Origin: Sporocytophaga myxococcoides
GTDB taxonomy: Bacteria; Bacteroidota; Bacteroidia; Cytophagales; Cytophagaceae
Length of the DNA stretch: 64,000 nucleotides
Reading direction: 5' to 3'
NCBI RefSeq assembly: GCF_000775915.1
Contig: NZ_BBLT01000009.1
Span: 186,001-250,000, forward strand
This document shows positions 1 through 8,528 of this stretch, piece after piece. A program made the translations under genes and the position numbers. The notes beneath the pieces are model-generated. The model was not told the DNA's origin and ran no database searches. It was given only the letters and a program-made list of their open reading frames with translations. Within the stretch, counting starts at the first letter, position 1, and every line of letters begins with the position of its first letter.

Positions 1-128
1 ATACTTGATACAAACCCACCAGCTCCTATTGCAACATTTTTCCAGGTATTCGTAGCTTGAGCAATTGCAGATTGCTGAATCCACATTAAAAGCATTAAAA
101 TTGGTAATAAGAATAGTGTATTCTTCAT
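1..128 (-). CDS. Secreted protein, N-terminus only (GH74/sialidase-like propeller start?)
   Basis: Only the first 42 codons lie in the window; the gene runs off the left edge. It begins with an ATG at 126-128 and a clear signal peptide (hydrophobic LFLLPILMLLMW, then SAIAQ as the likely cleavage site). The mature start, TNTWKNVAIGAGGFVSS, resembles the first blade of GH74 xyloglucanases, which typically begin with a W-K-x-V-x-I-G-G-G-G-F-V pattern. That family link is an inference from about 15 residues; another secreted beta-propeller is possible. The export signal itself is clear. Confidence 0.5.
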   Translation of the reverse strand, partial: MKNTLFLLPILMLLMWIQQSAIAQATNTWKNVAIGAGGFVSS

Positions 129-251
129 GTATGATCCGATTTGTATTTTTCTTTTTGCGAAAAAATCAAACCTTATACGGAGTGGAAAATGAAATGTAAA
201 CAGTTGGATAAAAAAAAATTGAAAAAAATAAACAAATAACTAAATCAGATT

Positions 252-1121
252 TCAGCGTTGAAAGCTCAGATAAAATTCCACGGCATTGTCATCCAATATT
301 GACGGGCTGTTTGTACCAGCCAAATAAGAAGCATAAAATGAGAAAGCGGAGTTTCCTACTTTTAAATTTTTTAACCCGACAATAAACGCAATGCCTCTTT
401 TATATTTTAAATTTACACCTGCACTTGCCAAATCATAAATATCAAAAATCCCAGCTAGCTGAACATTATCAGTTCCTTTTTGCAATCTCGTATATAAATG
501 GGGAGTAAAATCAAGAAAATGCGATATCTGAAAACTATATAACATATTGCAATTCCAATATCTGTCCAACTGAAACTCTTGATTTATAGGTTGAAGCTTA
601 TTCCTTAATATTTGCTGACCTGCAACTCCCAAATAAAGGCTTTTCCAACTATACCATATACCAGCACTTCCGTCCATAACAGTTGAACTTCCGCCAGCTC
701 CAGCCTGAGAACCTCTGAAATTGTAATTCACTATTCCGAAAGCTGCTCCAGCTGACAATGAAGAATATTCCGAAAGATTTGTCCTCCAGGAATACCTTCC
801 ATAAAGCCTGCTTCTGTTTATAAAATCACCTTCTTTAAAATTTACAGCCTGCAATCCAATGAATTGAGATCGTCCATCTTTTTCTCTTATTTTAAAATCT
901 GCGTCAGCATAAAGCTTACTTATCCCCTCAAAAAGCCCTGTTTGAGTTCTGTTTTCTCCCCTGATTTTAAATTTATAGCTTGTATCTTGAGCTGCAGGAT
1001 TAAGTAAGTAATAATTATTAAAAAACTGATCGAAGAGATCCGGGACTTCTGATCGGGACTGGCCTCTGACAAAAGAAGGAGTAATAAAAATTACTAATAT
1101 AATTAGTCTGAATCCGGACAC
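252..1121 (-). CDS. PorP/SprF family type IX secretion outer-membrane protein
   Basis: A 289-aa protein with a signal peptide (LIILVIFITPSFVRGQ), then the family's usual opening, a Q-F-F-N-N-Y-Y-L-L-N-P-A-A stretch near residues 32-44. The rest is alternating beta-strands with Gly/aromatic turns, as expected of an outer-membrane barrel, ending in aromatic FYLSFQR. PorP/SprF proteins work with the T9SS; in Flavobacterium SprF is needed for export of SprB, which carries a type B C-terminal domain. The start is GTG. The gene diverges from a sigma/anti-sigma/LRR operon whose last product has a type B sorting domain, so this may be its dedicated partner (inference). Family call is firm. Confidence 0.88.
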   Translation of the reverse strand: MSGFRLIILVIFITPSFVRGQSRSEVPDLFDQFFNNYYLLNPAAQDTSYKFKIRGENRTQTGLFEGISKLYADADFKIREKDGRSQFIGLQAVNFKEGDFINRSRLYGRYSWRTNLSEYSSLSAGAAFGIVNYNFRGSQAGAGGSSTVMDGSAGIWYSWKSLYLGVAGQQILRNKLQPINQEFQLDRYWNCNMLYSFQISHFLDFTPHLYTRLQKGTDNVQLAGIFDIYDLASAGVNLKYKRGIAFIVGLKNLKVGNSAFSFYASYLAGTNSPSILDDNAVEFYLSFQR

Positions 1122-1226
1122 AGGAATAATTTCTGTAATTTTTAACAGTTATTCTCGTAAAATTAAAAATAATAGCCGTGAAGCTAGTGTTTACTTTTTT
1201 ATTTTCAAATCGTAGGATCAGGAAGT

Positions 1227-1805
1227 GTGAATAAAATAGATTCAAAAATTATAGAATGTATCCAACAGGGTGAAAATGACCCTGTACTTGCTTATCTTTA
1301 TGAACATACTTTGAAAAAGGTCCGAAGATATGTTCTTCAGAATAATGGTTCTCAGGAAGAAGCAAGTGACATCTTTCAGGATGCAGTTGTAATATTTTTC
1401 AATCAGGTGAAGCAAAATAAATTTAACCAGCAATATGGAATTGATGGTTTTATTTTTTCTGTTTCCCGCAATCTTTGGATTGATAAGGTTAGAAGAGATA
1501 AGCGCATTCAGAGTAAAGACCTGAGCCTTATGGAAAGTGAATATTCCGATAACTCTGATCATCTTGGAGATTTAATTACAAAAGAAAAGTCTTCTGCAAT
1601 GAGATTGGTATTTGAGAAACTAGATGAAAAATGCCAGAAAATCCTTCGCTTCTCTATATTTGAAAAATTAAGCATGAAGGAAATCAGTGAGAAGATGGGG
1701 TATGCAAGTGAAAATGTCGCTAAGACCAACAACTATAGGTGCAAGCAGTATTTGCAAAAACTAGTAAATGAAGATAAGAATCTTTTAAATTTATTAAAGC
1801 ATTGA
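1227..1805 (+). CDS. ECF-type RNA polymerase sigma factor
   Basis: A 192-aa sigma-70 family protein of extracytoplasmic-function size. Region 2 lies at about residues 22-95 (EEASDIFQDAVVIFF, then FIFSVSRNLWIDKVRRDKR, the -10 recognition part). Region 4 lies at about 125-185 (KLDEKCQKILRFSIFEKLSMKEIS, a helix-turn-helix). The start is GTG at 1227. Its stop overlaps the start of the next gene by four bases, which encodes a membrane anti-sigma-like protein, so the pair is very probably co-regulated. PorP/SprF is transcribed divergently and may be a target. Confidence 0.9.
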   Translation: MNKIDSKIIECIQQGENDPVLAYLYEHTLKKVRRYVLQNNGSQEEASDIFQDAVVIFFNQVKQNKFNQQYGIDGFIFSVSRNLWIDKVRRDKRIQSKDLSLMESEYSDNSDHLGDLITKEKSSAMRLVFEKLDEKCQKILRFSIFEKLSMKEISEKMGYASENVAKTNNYRCKQYLQKLVNEDKNLLNLLKH

Positions 1806-2899
1806 AAGAAGGAGTTGAATATTACTTTGAGATTGACCAATACCTCAGTGGGGAGCTGAGCAATGATGCTTTATTAAAATTCGAAAAAGCACTTGCTGAA
1901 GATCCTGCTCTGAGAGATGAGGTTGCCAATCAGAAGTTGCTTAATAAGATTGTTCTTGGTGCTGAACTGGACATTCTGAGAGATAGGATCAAAAAAGACA
2001 TTAACAATCTAGATCAAAAAAATAACATCAAAAAATGGTTATTGGGAGGATCAATCCTCCTCCTTATTGGTGCAGCCACAATTTTTGGTATCTCAAGTAA
2101 CAATGAATCAGAAAAGCCAAGATCTGTAAACAGTGTTGCAGAAACACAATTTGTTCAAAAAGCTGATCCATCTCAAAATAATGAAATACCAATAGATCCG
2201 AAAACTAAAAAGCCTGTAAATAAAGAGGTATGGAAAAACCCTCAAATCAGGAACTCTTCCGAAAGCCTTATAGATACGGTTCCTTTAGAAATAAAGAATG
2301 AGATTATATTACAAAAAGAAACAGTAACAATTACATCTGATTCATTAGCGATCCTAGCAACTCTCGATAAGAAATCAGACGCTTGCGCGGATGTAAATAT
2401 TATTTTTAAACTTACCTCAGCAAGCTCTTGTATTGATGGTGCAACGGGAGAAGTTAAGGTTGAAGAAAAAAGCCTTAAAGGTGGCACGGGGCCATATTTC
2501 TTCGAATTGAATGGTAGCGGAAATTTTTCTTCCGAATCAAGTTACTCAAATCTAAGACCAGGTAGTTACACCGTCAAAGTCAGAGACCAGTCAGGTTGTT
2601 TAAAAGAGAAATCAATCCAGGTATCAGCAAAGGAATGTTATAAGAAGCAATCTTTCAGCTTTAGTCCGGAACTTGGTGAGACTTTGAAAATTTCTGTTTC
2701 TTCAGAAGAACCGGGAATACTTTCAATATACAATAGAGCAGGATTGCTTATATTTAAGACCAAAACAGGCCAGGGAGAAATAGTAGAATGGACAGGAACA
2801 GATATGACTGGCAATCTGGCACTAGCCGGATTATATGTTTATATAGTCGAATATGCTAATGGTGGGAAAGAAAACGGACAGATTACGGTATTAAAATGA
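1802..2899 (+). CDS. Membrane anti-sigma-like protein with SprB/CTD-like ectodomain
   Basis: A 365-aa protein starting with TTG in a TTGA overlap with the sigma gene. Residues 1-75 are acidic and helical (FEIDQYLSGELSNDALLKFEKAL), like Bacteroidota anti-sigma N-termini, but without the zinc-finger cysteines. A single transmembrane segment follows (WLLGGSILLLIGAATIFGI, about residues 79-97). After a polar linker comes a SprB-repeat-like module (about 205-280, GGTGPYFFELNGSGNF). The C-terminus (about 285-365) has the LSIYNRAGLLIFKT...W-x-G-T...GLYVYIVEY pattern of T9SS C-terminal domains, though it lacks the usual F-S-P-N-G-D-G. By position and topology it should hold the sigma factor at the membrane (inference). 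Confidence 0.75.
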   Translation: MKEGVEYYFEIDQYLSGELSNDALLKFEKALAEDPALRDEVANQKLLNKIVLGAELDILRDRIKKDINNLDQKNNIKKWLLGGSILLLIGAATIFGISSNNESEKPRSVNSVAETQFVQKADPSQNNEIPIDPKTKKPVNKEVWKNPQIRNSSESLIDTVPLEIKNEIILQKETVTITSDSLAILATLDKKSDACADVNIIFKLTSASSCIDGATGEVKVEEKSLKGGTGPYFFELNGSGNFSSESSYSNLRPGSYTVKVRDQSGCLKEKSIQVSAKECYKKQSFSFSPELGETLKISVSSEEPGILSIYNRAGLLIFKTKTGQGEIVEWTGTDMTGNLALAGLYVYIVEYANGGKENGQITVLK

Positions 2900-4536
2900 T
2901 TTTGAGTAACCTTCATATAAGAACGTTAAAGCTTAAAAGGGTTTTCCTTTTAATGGCTTTTGTTTTGATTGGCGTCAAAGTCAGTGCTCAGGATTTTGCT
3001 GAAATACCAGATCCCAATTTTAGGGCAAAGCTAGAGAAGGATTACTTTTCTCTGATGAAAAATGGCCTACTAGATATCAAAAAAGCTCAGGAATATATCG
3101 GGGAGTTGGATTTGCAATACTCAAACATCAAAGATGCTACCGGCATTTCTCACTTTCATAGTATTTATAGTCTAAAACTTAGCTATAATCAACTCACTAC
3201 TATTCCCGATATATCGGGCCTTACAAACTTACGAAATCTATACCTGACTAATAATGTCATTATAGAGTTACCTGATCTTTATACTCTTGTTAATTTACAG
3301 GACCTTCAGGTTTACAATAACCAACTTAAGAAATTGCCGGCATTACCTGTTTCTAAAAATTTAAAAAACCTGTATTGTTCCAGTAATCAACTTTCAGAGC
3401 TACCGGATCTTTCAGGTTATGAAAATCTGGAAATACTTGTTGCCGGAAACAATCCGATGCCTATTTTTCAAAATGTATCCAACCTAAAAAATCTTAAACA
3501 ATTACATTTAAATCATTTGGGGCTTGATACCATAATAGGTTTAAAAGATCTGAATTTCCTTGAAGTATTATTTATTCAAGGAAATAATCTCAAAGACTTG
3601 TCTGATCTTAAAACTAATACAACTCTGACAACCTATAATGTATCCAATAATAAGTTATCCAGTCTTCCTGATCTGCTAACAAAACCAAACCTGAATAATG
3701 TGGATATTTCTGATAATTATCTCACATTTGAAGATATCTTACCACTGAAAATTCATCCTCAGTTTAACAAATTTATTTATAGTCCTCAAAAGCCATTTAT
3801 TATTGATCAGAGGCTTGAGTTGAAAGACAGCGCCAATTCCTTCAGTTATGACCCTAAGGTAGATGCAACACTTCCTGTAACTTATCAGTGGTTCAAAAAT
3901 GGGGTTGCTGATATTAATATTAAATCATCCGATCTGACTTTATCTCCTCTAACTCTGGAACAGTCAGGTGAGTATTATCAGGAAATAAGATTGCAGACCC
4001 TTCCTTTTCTTGCACTTAAGAGTACTAAGTTGGTTCTAGACATAAAACCATGTATCGAATTATCATTTAAAACCTTAAATGTCATTTCGGAAGACTGCAA
4101 AGAGGGTATTTCAATAGAGTTGAATGGTGTTGAACATAATGGAGGAACCCCTCCTTTTCGTTTTGGCATCAAATCAGTCACAAAATCTGATACACTTACA
4201 ATTGATAATTTCAGGTATAATAACCTGGAAGCTGGAATGTATAAGTTTACAGTTAGTGACCAGTTTAATTGTAATGGCTCAACATCTTTCACCCTTAAAA
4301 AACCTAAAGACTGTCAGGCAGTATTCAGTCCAAATGGTGATGGTTACATGGACTCTTATTTTATTGAGACTCCAGGCAAGATTAAAATTCTGGATTCCGG
4401 AAGAAATTTAATCAGAGAACTTGTTGCACCTGCAGTCTGGGACGGGACAAAAACAGATGGAACAATGGCAGATGCTGGTTATTATGCTATTGTTGTCAAT
4501 GAAAACAAAGTAATCAATATTACTTTAATTCGTTAG
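2896..4536 (+). CDS. Secreted leucine-rich-repeat protein with type B T9SS sorting domain
   Basis: A 546-aa protein whose ATG overlaps the anti-sigma stop (ATGA). A signal peptide ends at KVSAQ. Residues about 70-290 hold some ten leucine-rich repeats of the SDS22/internalin kind (L-x-x-L-x-L-x-x-N-x-L-x-x-L-P-D). An Ig-like module follows (YQWFKNGV, about 330), then a SprB-like module (GGTPPFRFGI, about 415). The C-terminus, AVFSPNGDGYMDSYFI to the end, is a gliding-motility-associated (type B) sorting domain. It is the probable T9SS cargo of this operon, exported to the surface; the LRRs suggest a binding or adhesion role. The ligand is unknown. Confidence 0.85.
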   Translation: MILSNLHIRTLKLKRVFLLMAFVLIGVKVSAQDFAEIPDPNFRAKLEKDYFSLMKNGLLDIKKAQEYIGELDLQYSNIKDATGISHFHSIYSLKLSYNQLTTIPDISGLTNLRNLYLTNNVIIELPDLYTLVNLQDLQVYNNQLKKLPALPVSKNLKNLYCSSNQLSELPDLSGYENLEILVAGNNPMPIFQNVSNLKNLKQLHLNHLGLDTIIGLKDLNFLEVLFIQGNNLKDLSDLKTNTTLTTYNVSNNKLSSLPDLLTKPNLNNVDISDNYLTFEDILPLKIHPQFNKFIYSPQKPFIIDQRLELKDSANSFSYDPKVDATLPVTYQWFKNGVADINIKSSDLTLSPLTLEQSGEYYQEIRLQTLPFLALKSTKLVLDIKPCIELSFKTLNVISEDCKEGISIELNGVEHNGGTPPFRFGIKSVTKSDTLTIDNFRYNNLEAGMYKFTVSDQFNCNGSTSFTLKKPKDCQAVFSPNGDGYMDSYFIETPGKIKILDSGRNLIRELVAPAVWDGTKTDGTMADAGYYAIVVNENKVINITLIR

Positions 4537-4538
4537 GG

Positions 4539-4557
4539 TTGGAATTCATAATTCCAA
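4539..4557. terminator. Short inverted repeat between convergent genes
   Basis: TTGGAATT (4539-4546) and AATTCCAA (4550-4557) form an 8-bp stem with a three-base loop, just after the LRR gene stop and before the convergent YdcF gene. The stem is AT-rich and no strong T-run follows, so a bidirectional terminator is plausible but not certain. Confidence 0.4.
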
Positions 4558-4563
4558 AATATT

Positions 4564-5124
4564 TTACACTTGCCAGTATTTATAAAAAGCTATGCATTCT
4601 CTAAACATAGAATAAAAATCCCTCCACTCAAAAAAGTTTGCATGAGCACCATAAACATGAGCTGCTCCTACTTTCCTTAACAAATATTTAGTTCGGGAAA
4701 TATGGTAGTATTGAGAAACAACAGTCACGCTATTCAAATGATGTCTCTTACTAATTATCAGATAATTATTAGCAGTCTTTAGAGTATTATATCCTTGATC
4801 ATCTGCTATAATATTTCCAGCAGGAACTCCATGATCAACTAGATACTTTTTCATCTCTGTACCTTCATAATAGCCTTCTTTACCTAATCCACCTGATACA
4901 ATAATGATCGAAGACGGATTTTCATGAAATAACTGAAGACCCTTATCCACACGAGCTTTCAATCTGGGAGAAAGTGTTCCATCTTCATTGACCTTATTAC
5001 CAAGAATCAGAATACAATCCGCTTTTACATTATCATCCCAAAGCCCATCTGCAGCAATAAAAGACGACTGAATAAATAAGATAGAAATTATGGCAGTTAC
5101 AACATATCTGAGAAATCGTTTCAT
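4564..5124 (-). CDS. YdcF/SanA/ElyC family (DUF218) membrane protein
   Basis: A 186-aa protein with an N-terminal membrane anchor (YVVTAIISILFIQSSFIA). The soluble DUF218 domain contains ADCILILGNKVNEDGTLSPRLKARVDKGLQLF, with the typical G-x-x-V-x-x-D-G-x-L-S-x-R-x-x-R-V pattern, then IIVSGGLGKEG, EG-T-E-M-x-x-Y and DDQGYNTLKTA. Family members sit in the envelope and are linked to cell-wall or envelope integrity; their reaction is not established. It is last in a minus-strand run but separated by a short gap from the cysteine-cluster gene upstream. Confidence 0.85.
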   Translation of the reverse strand: MKRFLRYVVTAIISILFIQSSFIAADGLWDDNVKADCILILGNKVNEDGTLSPRLKARVDKGLQLFHENPSSIIIVSGGLGKEGYYEGTEMKKYLVDHGVPAGNIIADDQGYNTLKTANNYLIISKRHHLNSVTVVSQYYHISRTKYLLRKVGAAHVYGAHANFFEWRDFYSMFRECIAFYKYWQV

Positions 5125-5143
5125 CTATCAAAATAATCTGAAC

Positions 5144-5641
5144 TCATTTACCAAAATCAAGTTTTACTTTCAACCTTTCAACAATCTCAAATACAGCAGG
5201 ACAAACCTGTGTATTTTTTAGAGTAAGATTAAGTATCTGACGAAACCTTTTTCTGTTTGTATGTGGATATTCTCGGCAGGCTGTAGGCCTAGATTCATAA
5301 ACAAGACAATAATTCTCTCCATCAAGGAAAGGACACGGAGCTGAATTCAGTACATAATCGTTATCTTCATCTAAATGCAAATATTGGTCTATAAATTCGG
5401 AAGGTTTTACTCTTAATTTTCTGGCTACCCTTTCTATATCTGCCTGATAAAATATAGGGCTTGTAGTCTTACAGCAATTGGCACAGGTAAGACAATCCAC
5501 TTCTTCAAAAACATCTTCATGCACAGGATGCACGATTTTATCCAGATGATCCAGAGAAACTTTTCTCAGCTTATCAAAAAACTTTTTGTTAATTGCCTCT
5601 GCAACCTTTCCCTTTTCTTTAATTTCTTCTGGCTTAAACAT
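5144..5641 (-). CDS. YkgJ family cysteine-cluster protein
   Basis: A 165-aa soluble protein with the family's metal-binding pattern: DCLTCANCC near residues 48-56 (C-x-x-C-x-x-C-C), then CPFLDGENYCLVYESRPTACREYP near 100-125, the usual second half. YkgJ-like proteins are thought to bind zinc or an iron-sulfur cluster; no substrate is known here. Its ATG overlaps the end of the upstream oxidoreductase gene by eight bases, so the two are probably cotranscribed. Confidence 0.88.
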   Translation of the reverse strand: MFKPEEIKEKGKVAEAINKKFFDKLRKVSLDHLDKIVHPVHEDVFEEVDCLTCANCCKTTSPIFYQADIERVARKLRVKPSEFIDQYLHLDEDNDYVLNSAPCPFLDGENYCLVYESRPTACREYPHTNRKRFRQILNLTLKNTQVCPAVFEIVERLKVKLDFGK

Positions 5642-6680
5642 TACTTAAATCAATGGTTCTTTGCCCTTCACTGCTTGCTTTTGCAAACTCAATCAGTTTA
5701 ATTACATACAGCGCCTCTTCTGGCTTTACAAAAAGGTCACCTCCTTCCCTAATCACCTTTGCCAGATTCTTGTAGAAATAAGGGTAATTTCCTCTTTCTG
5801 AAGAGTATTCTGATTCTTCACAATCAGCATTTCTGATAAATCCAGGAGTAGGGACAGTTTCTTTTTCCCATGTCGCATCTCTGGGGAACAATCCTTTTTT
5901 TAGAGCTGCTTCCTGCGGATCCAGATCATAACGGAAGTAAGTTAATTTGGAACCTTCCACATAAAGCTGAGGTGTTTTTTCTTCCACCAGCATCCCTGCT
6001 TTTACGACTGCTTTGAATCCATTATATTGAAGACTGATCTCAAAGAAATCATCTACTACCGCATCAGGTCTTTGTCTTTCGATCTTTGCAGTTATAGACT
6101 GAGGCTTACCCCAAAGGTAAATAGTCTGATCAAGCAAATGAACACCCAGATCATACAACAGCCCCCCTCCTGGAGTTTCTTTCTCTCTCCAGGAATCTTT
6201 AATGGCAGGACGAAAACGATCAAAGTGCGCTTCATAGTGCCTGATTTTCCCAAATCCATTCTCCTCTTTTATCTTTTTAATTGTAAGTAAACCGGCATCA
6301 AGTCTTCTGTTTTGATAAACAGTAAGGATCTTTCCAGTCTCTTTGGAAATATTAATCAGTTGCTCAGCTTCTTTTGACGTAACTGTAATTGGTTTATCCA
6401 CTACAACATGTTTACCCATTTCCATCGCTTCTTTTGCCATAGAAAAATGATATTCATTAGGAGTAGTTATAATAATTAATTCAATATCCGGGTCCTTAGT
6501 TAATTCTGTAAAAGCTCTGACCACCCTTACATCAGGAAACTTCACCTTTGATTGTTCTTTATGTCTTTCCTGAACACTGGTTAATTTAAATTGAGGTAAA
6601 CTTGCGATAAAAGGCGCATGATAAAATTCACCTGCGGCCCCATATCCCGCTATTGCTGTCTTAATCTGTTCAGTTGACAT
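5634..6680 (-). CDS. Gfo/Idh/MocA family NAD(P)-dependent oxidoreductase
   Basis: A 348-aa cytoplasmic enzyme. The N-terminal Rossmann fold starts IKTAIAGYGAAGEFYHAPF (G-x-G-x-x-G). IIITTPNEYHFSMAKEAMEMGKHVVVDKPITVT contains the family's D/E-K-P motif at the end of the cofactor domain. GGGLLYDLGVHLLDQTIYLWG carries the conserved D-x-x-x-H of the catalytic region. Length and layout fit the YdgJ/IolX-like subgroup that oxidises sugars or inositols; the substrate cannot be read from sequence. It overlaps the YkgJ gene and follows the OmpA-like gene by three bases, suggesting one transcript. Confidence 0.88.
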   Translation of the reverse strand: MSTEQIKTAIAGYGAAGEFYHAPFIASLPQFKLTSVQERHKEQSKVKFPDVRVVRAFTELTKDPDIELIIITTPNEYHFSMAKEAMEMGKHVVVDKPITVTSKEAEQLINISKETGKILTVYQNRRLDAGLLTIKKIKEENGFGKIRHYEAHFDRFRPAIKDSWREKETPGGGLLYDLGVHLLDQTIYLWGKPQSITAKIERQRPDAVVDDFFEISLQYNGFKAVVKAGMLVEEKTPQLYVEGSKLTYFRYDLDPQEAALKKGLFPRDATWEKETVPTPGFIRNADCEESEYSSERGNYPYFYKNLAKVIREGGDLFVKPEEALYVIKLIEFAKASSEGQRTIDLSNV

Positions 6681-6683
6681 ATT

Positions 6684-8186
6684 TCAGATTTTCAAAATTT
6701 TGAATTCCACCCTTCGGTTTTTAGCACGGTTTTCATCAGAATCATTAGGTACCGCAGGCATTGTCTTACCAAAACCTCTGGCTACAAGTCTTTCAGCTAT
6801 AATACCTTTTGATTTTAAATACCTAACAACTGATTCTGCTCTGTTTTGAGATAACTTATTGTTGTAATCATCACTTCCTTTGTCGTCTGTGTGTGCAGAA
6901 ATTTCTACTACAAGAGTTTTATTTGCCTTCATGAGATCCACCACCCTGTCCAACTCAAAAAAAGAAGTTGTAGATAACGAAGCAGAATCAAACTCGAAGA
7001 AAATATTATTTAAAACAAAAGAAGTATTCTTTTTGAGAGGCTTCAATTTAATATTTTTTTCAAACTTTTGATACCTCTTCACAGAATCAGGTTTTAGAAC
7101 CTCTGAATGAAAAGTATGACCTTTTGAACTTATGGAAAAGTCATAAGTCTTGCCTTCCTCTATGTATACTTGAAATTTCCCGGTAAGAGAGTCATTGGTA
7201 ACTTCTGATACTTTTTCTTTGGTTTTAAAATTGTTAAGCTGAATGGTTGAAGCAATAGGCTTGTTGGTTTCTTCATCCTTAATAAAACCCTCTACAGAAA
7301 TCACCTTTTCCGGTCTAAACTCACCAGGTAATTCCACTTTATAAATATCATCCTTATTATTACTCGAAGTAGATGAAAGATAAATTACATCTCCGGAAGC
7401 AGGTACAGAAATCAATTCATCGTCTTTTGATGTATTAATGAAATCCAATGGCACTGGCTTTGTCCATTTGCCATATTTAAGTTTGGACTCATAAAGATCG
7501 TATCCTCCTTTGCCTTCCGGTTTATATGATGAATAAATGAGAGTTTTACCATCTGCCATTATTCTCGGATATCCTTCACATCCGGTATTTATCGGATATG
7601 GCAATGGAACCGGGTTTATAAAAAATGCACCTTGTCGTGTAGCTGTAAAAAGTTTGCAGCACCTCTGGCCTGTTGAAGTATTCTTTTCTCCCGCTCTCAT
7701 AAAATAGAGAATTTTGCCATCAGGAGATAAAGAAGGAAAGCCATCGTACCCGGCTGAATTAACAGGCTTTCCAAGATTTTTAGGAGCACTCCAGTTATTT
7801 CCAGTTCGTTTACTGTACCAAATATCAATCCCCCCCATACCACCTTTCATATTTGAAGTAAAGAACAATGTGGAGCCGTCATAGCTCAGACAAGGCCCAC
7901 CTAAGAAATCATTTGGACCAACTACATTATTAATTGCTGCTATGTCTATCGGTTTTGACCAAACTCCTGGCTGTACCTGAGAGCTCATATACAATCTCCA
8001 TCGACCGCCCTTATCGGATTCAAAAATTAATGTATTTCCGTCTGCACTAATGGTTGGAGCAAATTCAGAATTTTCAAGAGTATTTACAGGATTGCCCAGA
8101 GATTGCAGATTTGTATTCGCATGTTTTTGACCGAAGGCAACTAGGGAAATAAAGTTTAATACGAACAGAAATAGCTTTTTACTCAT
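6684..8186 (-). CDS. OmpA-domain protein with PD40 (WD40-like) repeats
   Basis: A 500-aa exported protein with a signal peptide ending near LVAFGQ. Residues about 30-290 carry TolB-like PD40 repeats (FAPTISADGNTLIFESDKGG, GGPCLSYDGSTLFFTSN, GFPSLSPDGKILYFMRAG, GYPRIMADGKTLIYSSY). A carboxypeptidase-regulatory-like beta domain follows at about 300-370. An OmpA C-terminal peptidoglycan-binding domain closes it (NNIFFEFDSASLS, ISAHTDDKGSDDYNNKLSQNRAESV). Such proteins are abundant in Bacteroidota envelopes; PorE of the T9SS has the same broad architecture, so a secretion-linked role is possible but unproven. Confidence 0.85.
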   Translation of the reverse strand: MSKKLFLFVLNFISLVAFGQKHANTNLQSLGNPVNTLENSEFAPTISADGNTLIFESDKGGRWRLYMSSQVQPGVWSKPIDIAAINNVVGPNDFLGGPCLSYDGSTLFFTSNMKGGMGGIDIWYSKRTGNNWSAPKNLGKPVNSAGYDGFPSLSPDGKILYFMRAGEKNTSTGQRCCKLFTATRQGAFFINPVPLPYPINTGCEGYPRIMADGKTLIYSSYKPEGKGGYDLYESKLKYGKWTKPVPLDFINTSKDDELISVPASGDVIYLSSTSSNNKDDIYKVELPGEFRPEKVISVEGFIKDEETNKPIASTIQLNNFKTKEKVSEVTNDSLTGKFQVYIEEGKTYDFSISSKGHTFHSEVLKPDSVKRYQKFEKNIKLKPLKKNTSFVLNNIFFEFDSASLSTTSFFELDRVVDLMKANKTLVVEISAHTDDKGSDDYNNKLSQNRAESVVRYLKSKGIIAERLVARGFGKTMPAVPNDSDENRAKNRRVEFKILKI

Positions 8187-8192
8187 ATAATA

Positions 8193-8453
8193 TCAGTTTT
8201 CAGTATCAGGAAGGCCCTGTAACTTACTTTTTACGATCAAAAAGAAGAGATAAGCCATTCCGATTCCAAAAAACATACTAAAAATAAAATATTCCTGTCC
8301 TATAAAATTGAGTACCAAAACAATACCACTAAGCTCACCACAAATCCAAGCAAGAAAGCCAAATATTATCCATTGCAAGGATGATTGTCCTTTTTCTTTG
8401 GCAATTTTACCTAAGTTTTTGAGTAAGAAGTATAATGCAACTATTTCAATCAT
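8193..8453 (-). CDS. Small membrane protein of unknown function
   Basis: An 86-aa protein with two or three hydrophobic segments (IVALYFLLKNLGKIA, WIIFGFLAWICGELSGIVLVLNFI, YFIFSMFFGIGMAYLFFLIV). I do not recognise a named family. It sits just upstream of the OmpA/PD40 gene in the same direction with a six-base gap, so cotranscription is likely. The regular hydrophobic pattern and clean start support a real gene. Confidence 0.65.
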   Translation of the reverse strand: MIEIVALYFLLKNLGKIAKEKGQSSLQWIIFGFLAWICGELSGIVLVLNFIGQEYFIFSMFFGIGMAYLFFLIVKSKLQGLPDTEN

Positions 8454-8528
8454 TCTGATACGTTTTCTCCCATCCGGAAGATTTTAATTCTTAATTATTG
8501 GGAGAACAAAATTATTCAATAATTTGAA

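Noticed and set aside
1018-1245. Minus-strand frame over the porP/sigma divergent gap
   Set aside because: It overlaps the PorP start and the promoter region and its translation is low-complexity Asn/Phe/Tyr-rich with no domain; a shadow.
5519-5701. Plus-strand frame opposite the YkgJ and oxidoreductase genes
   Set aside because: Lies antisense to two well-supported genes and has no recognisable features.
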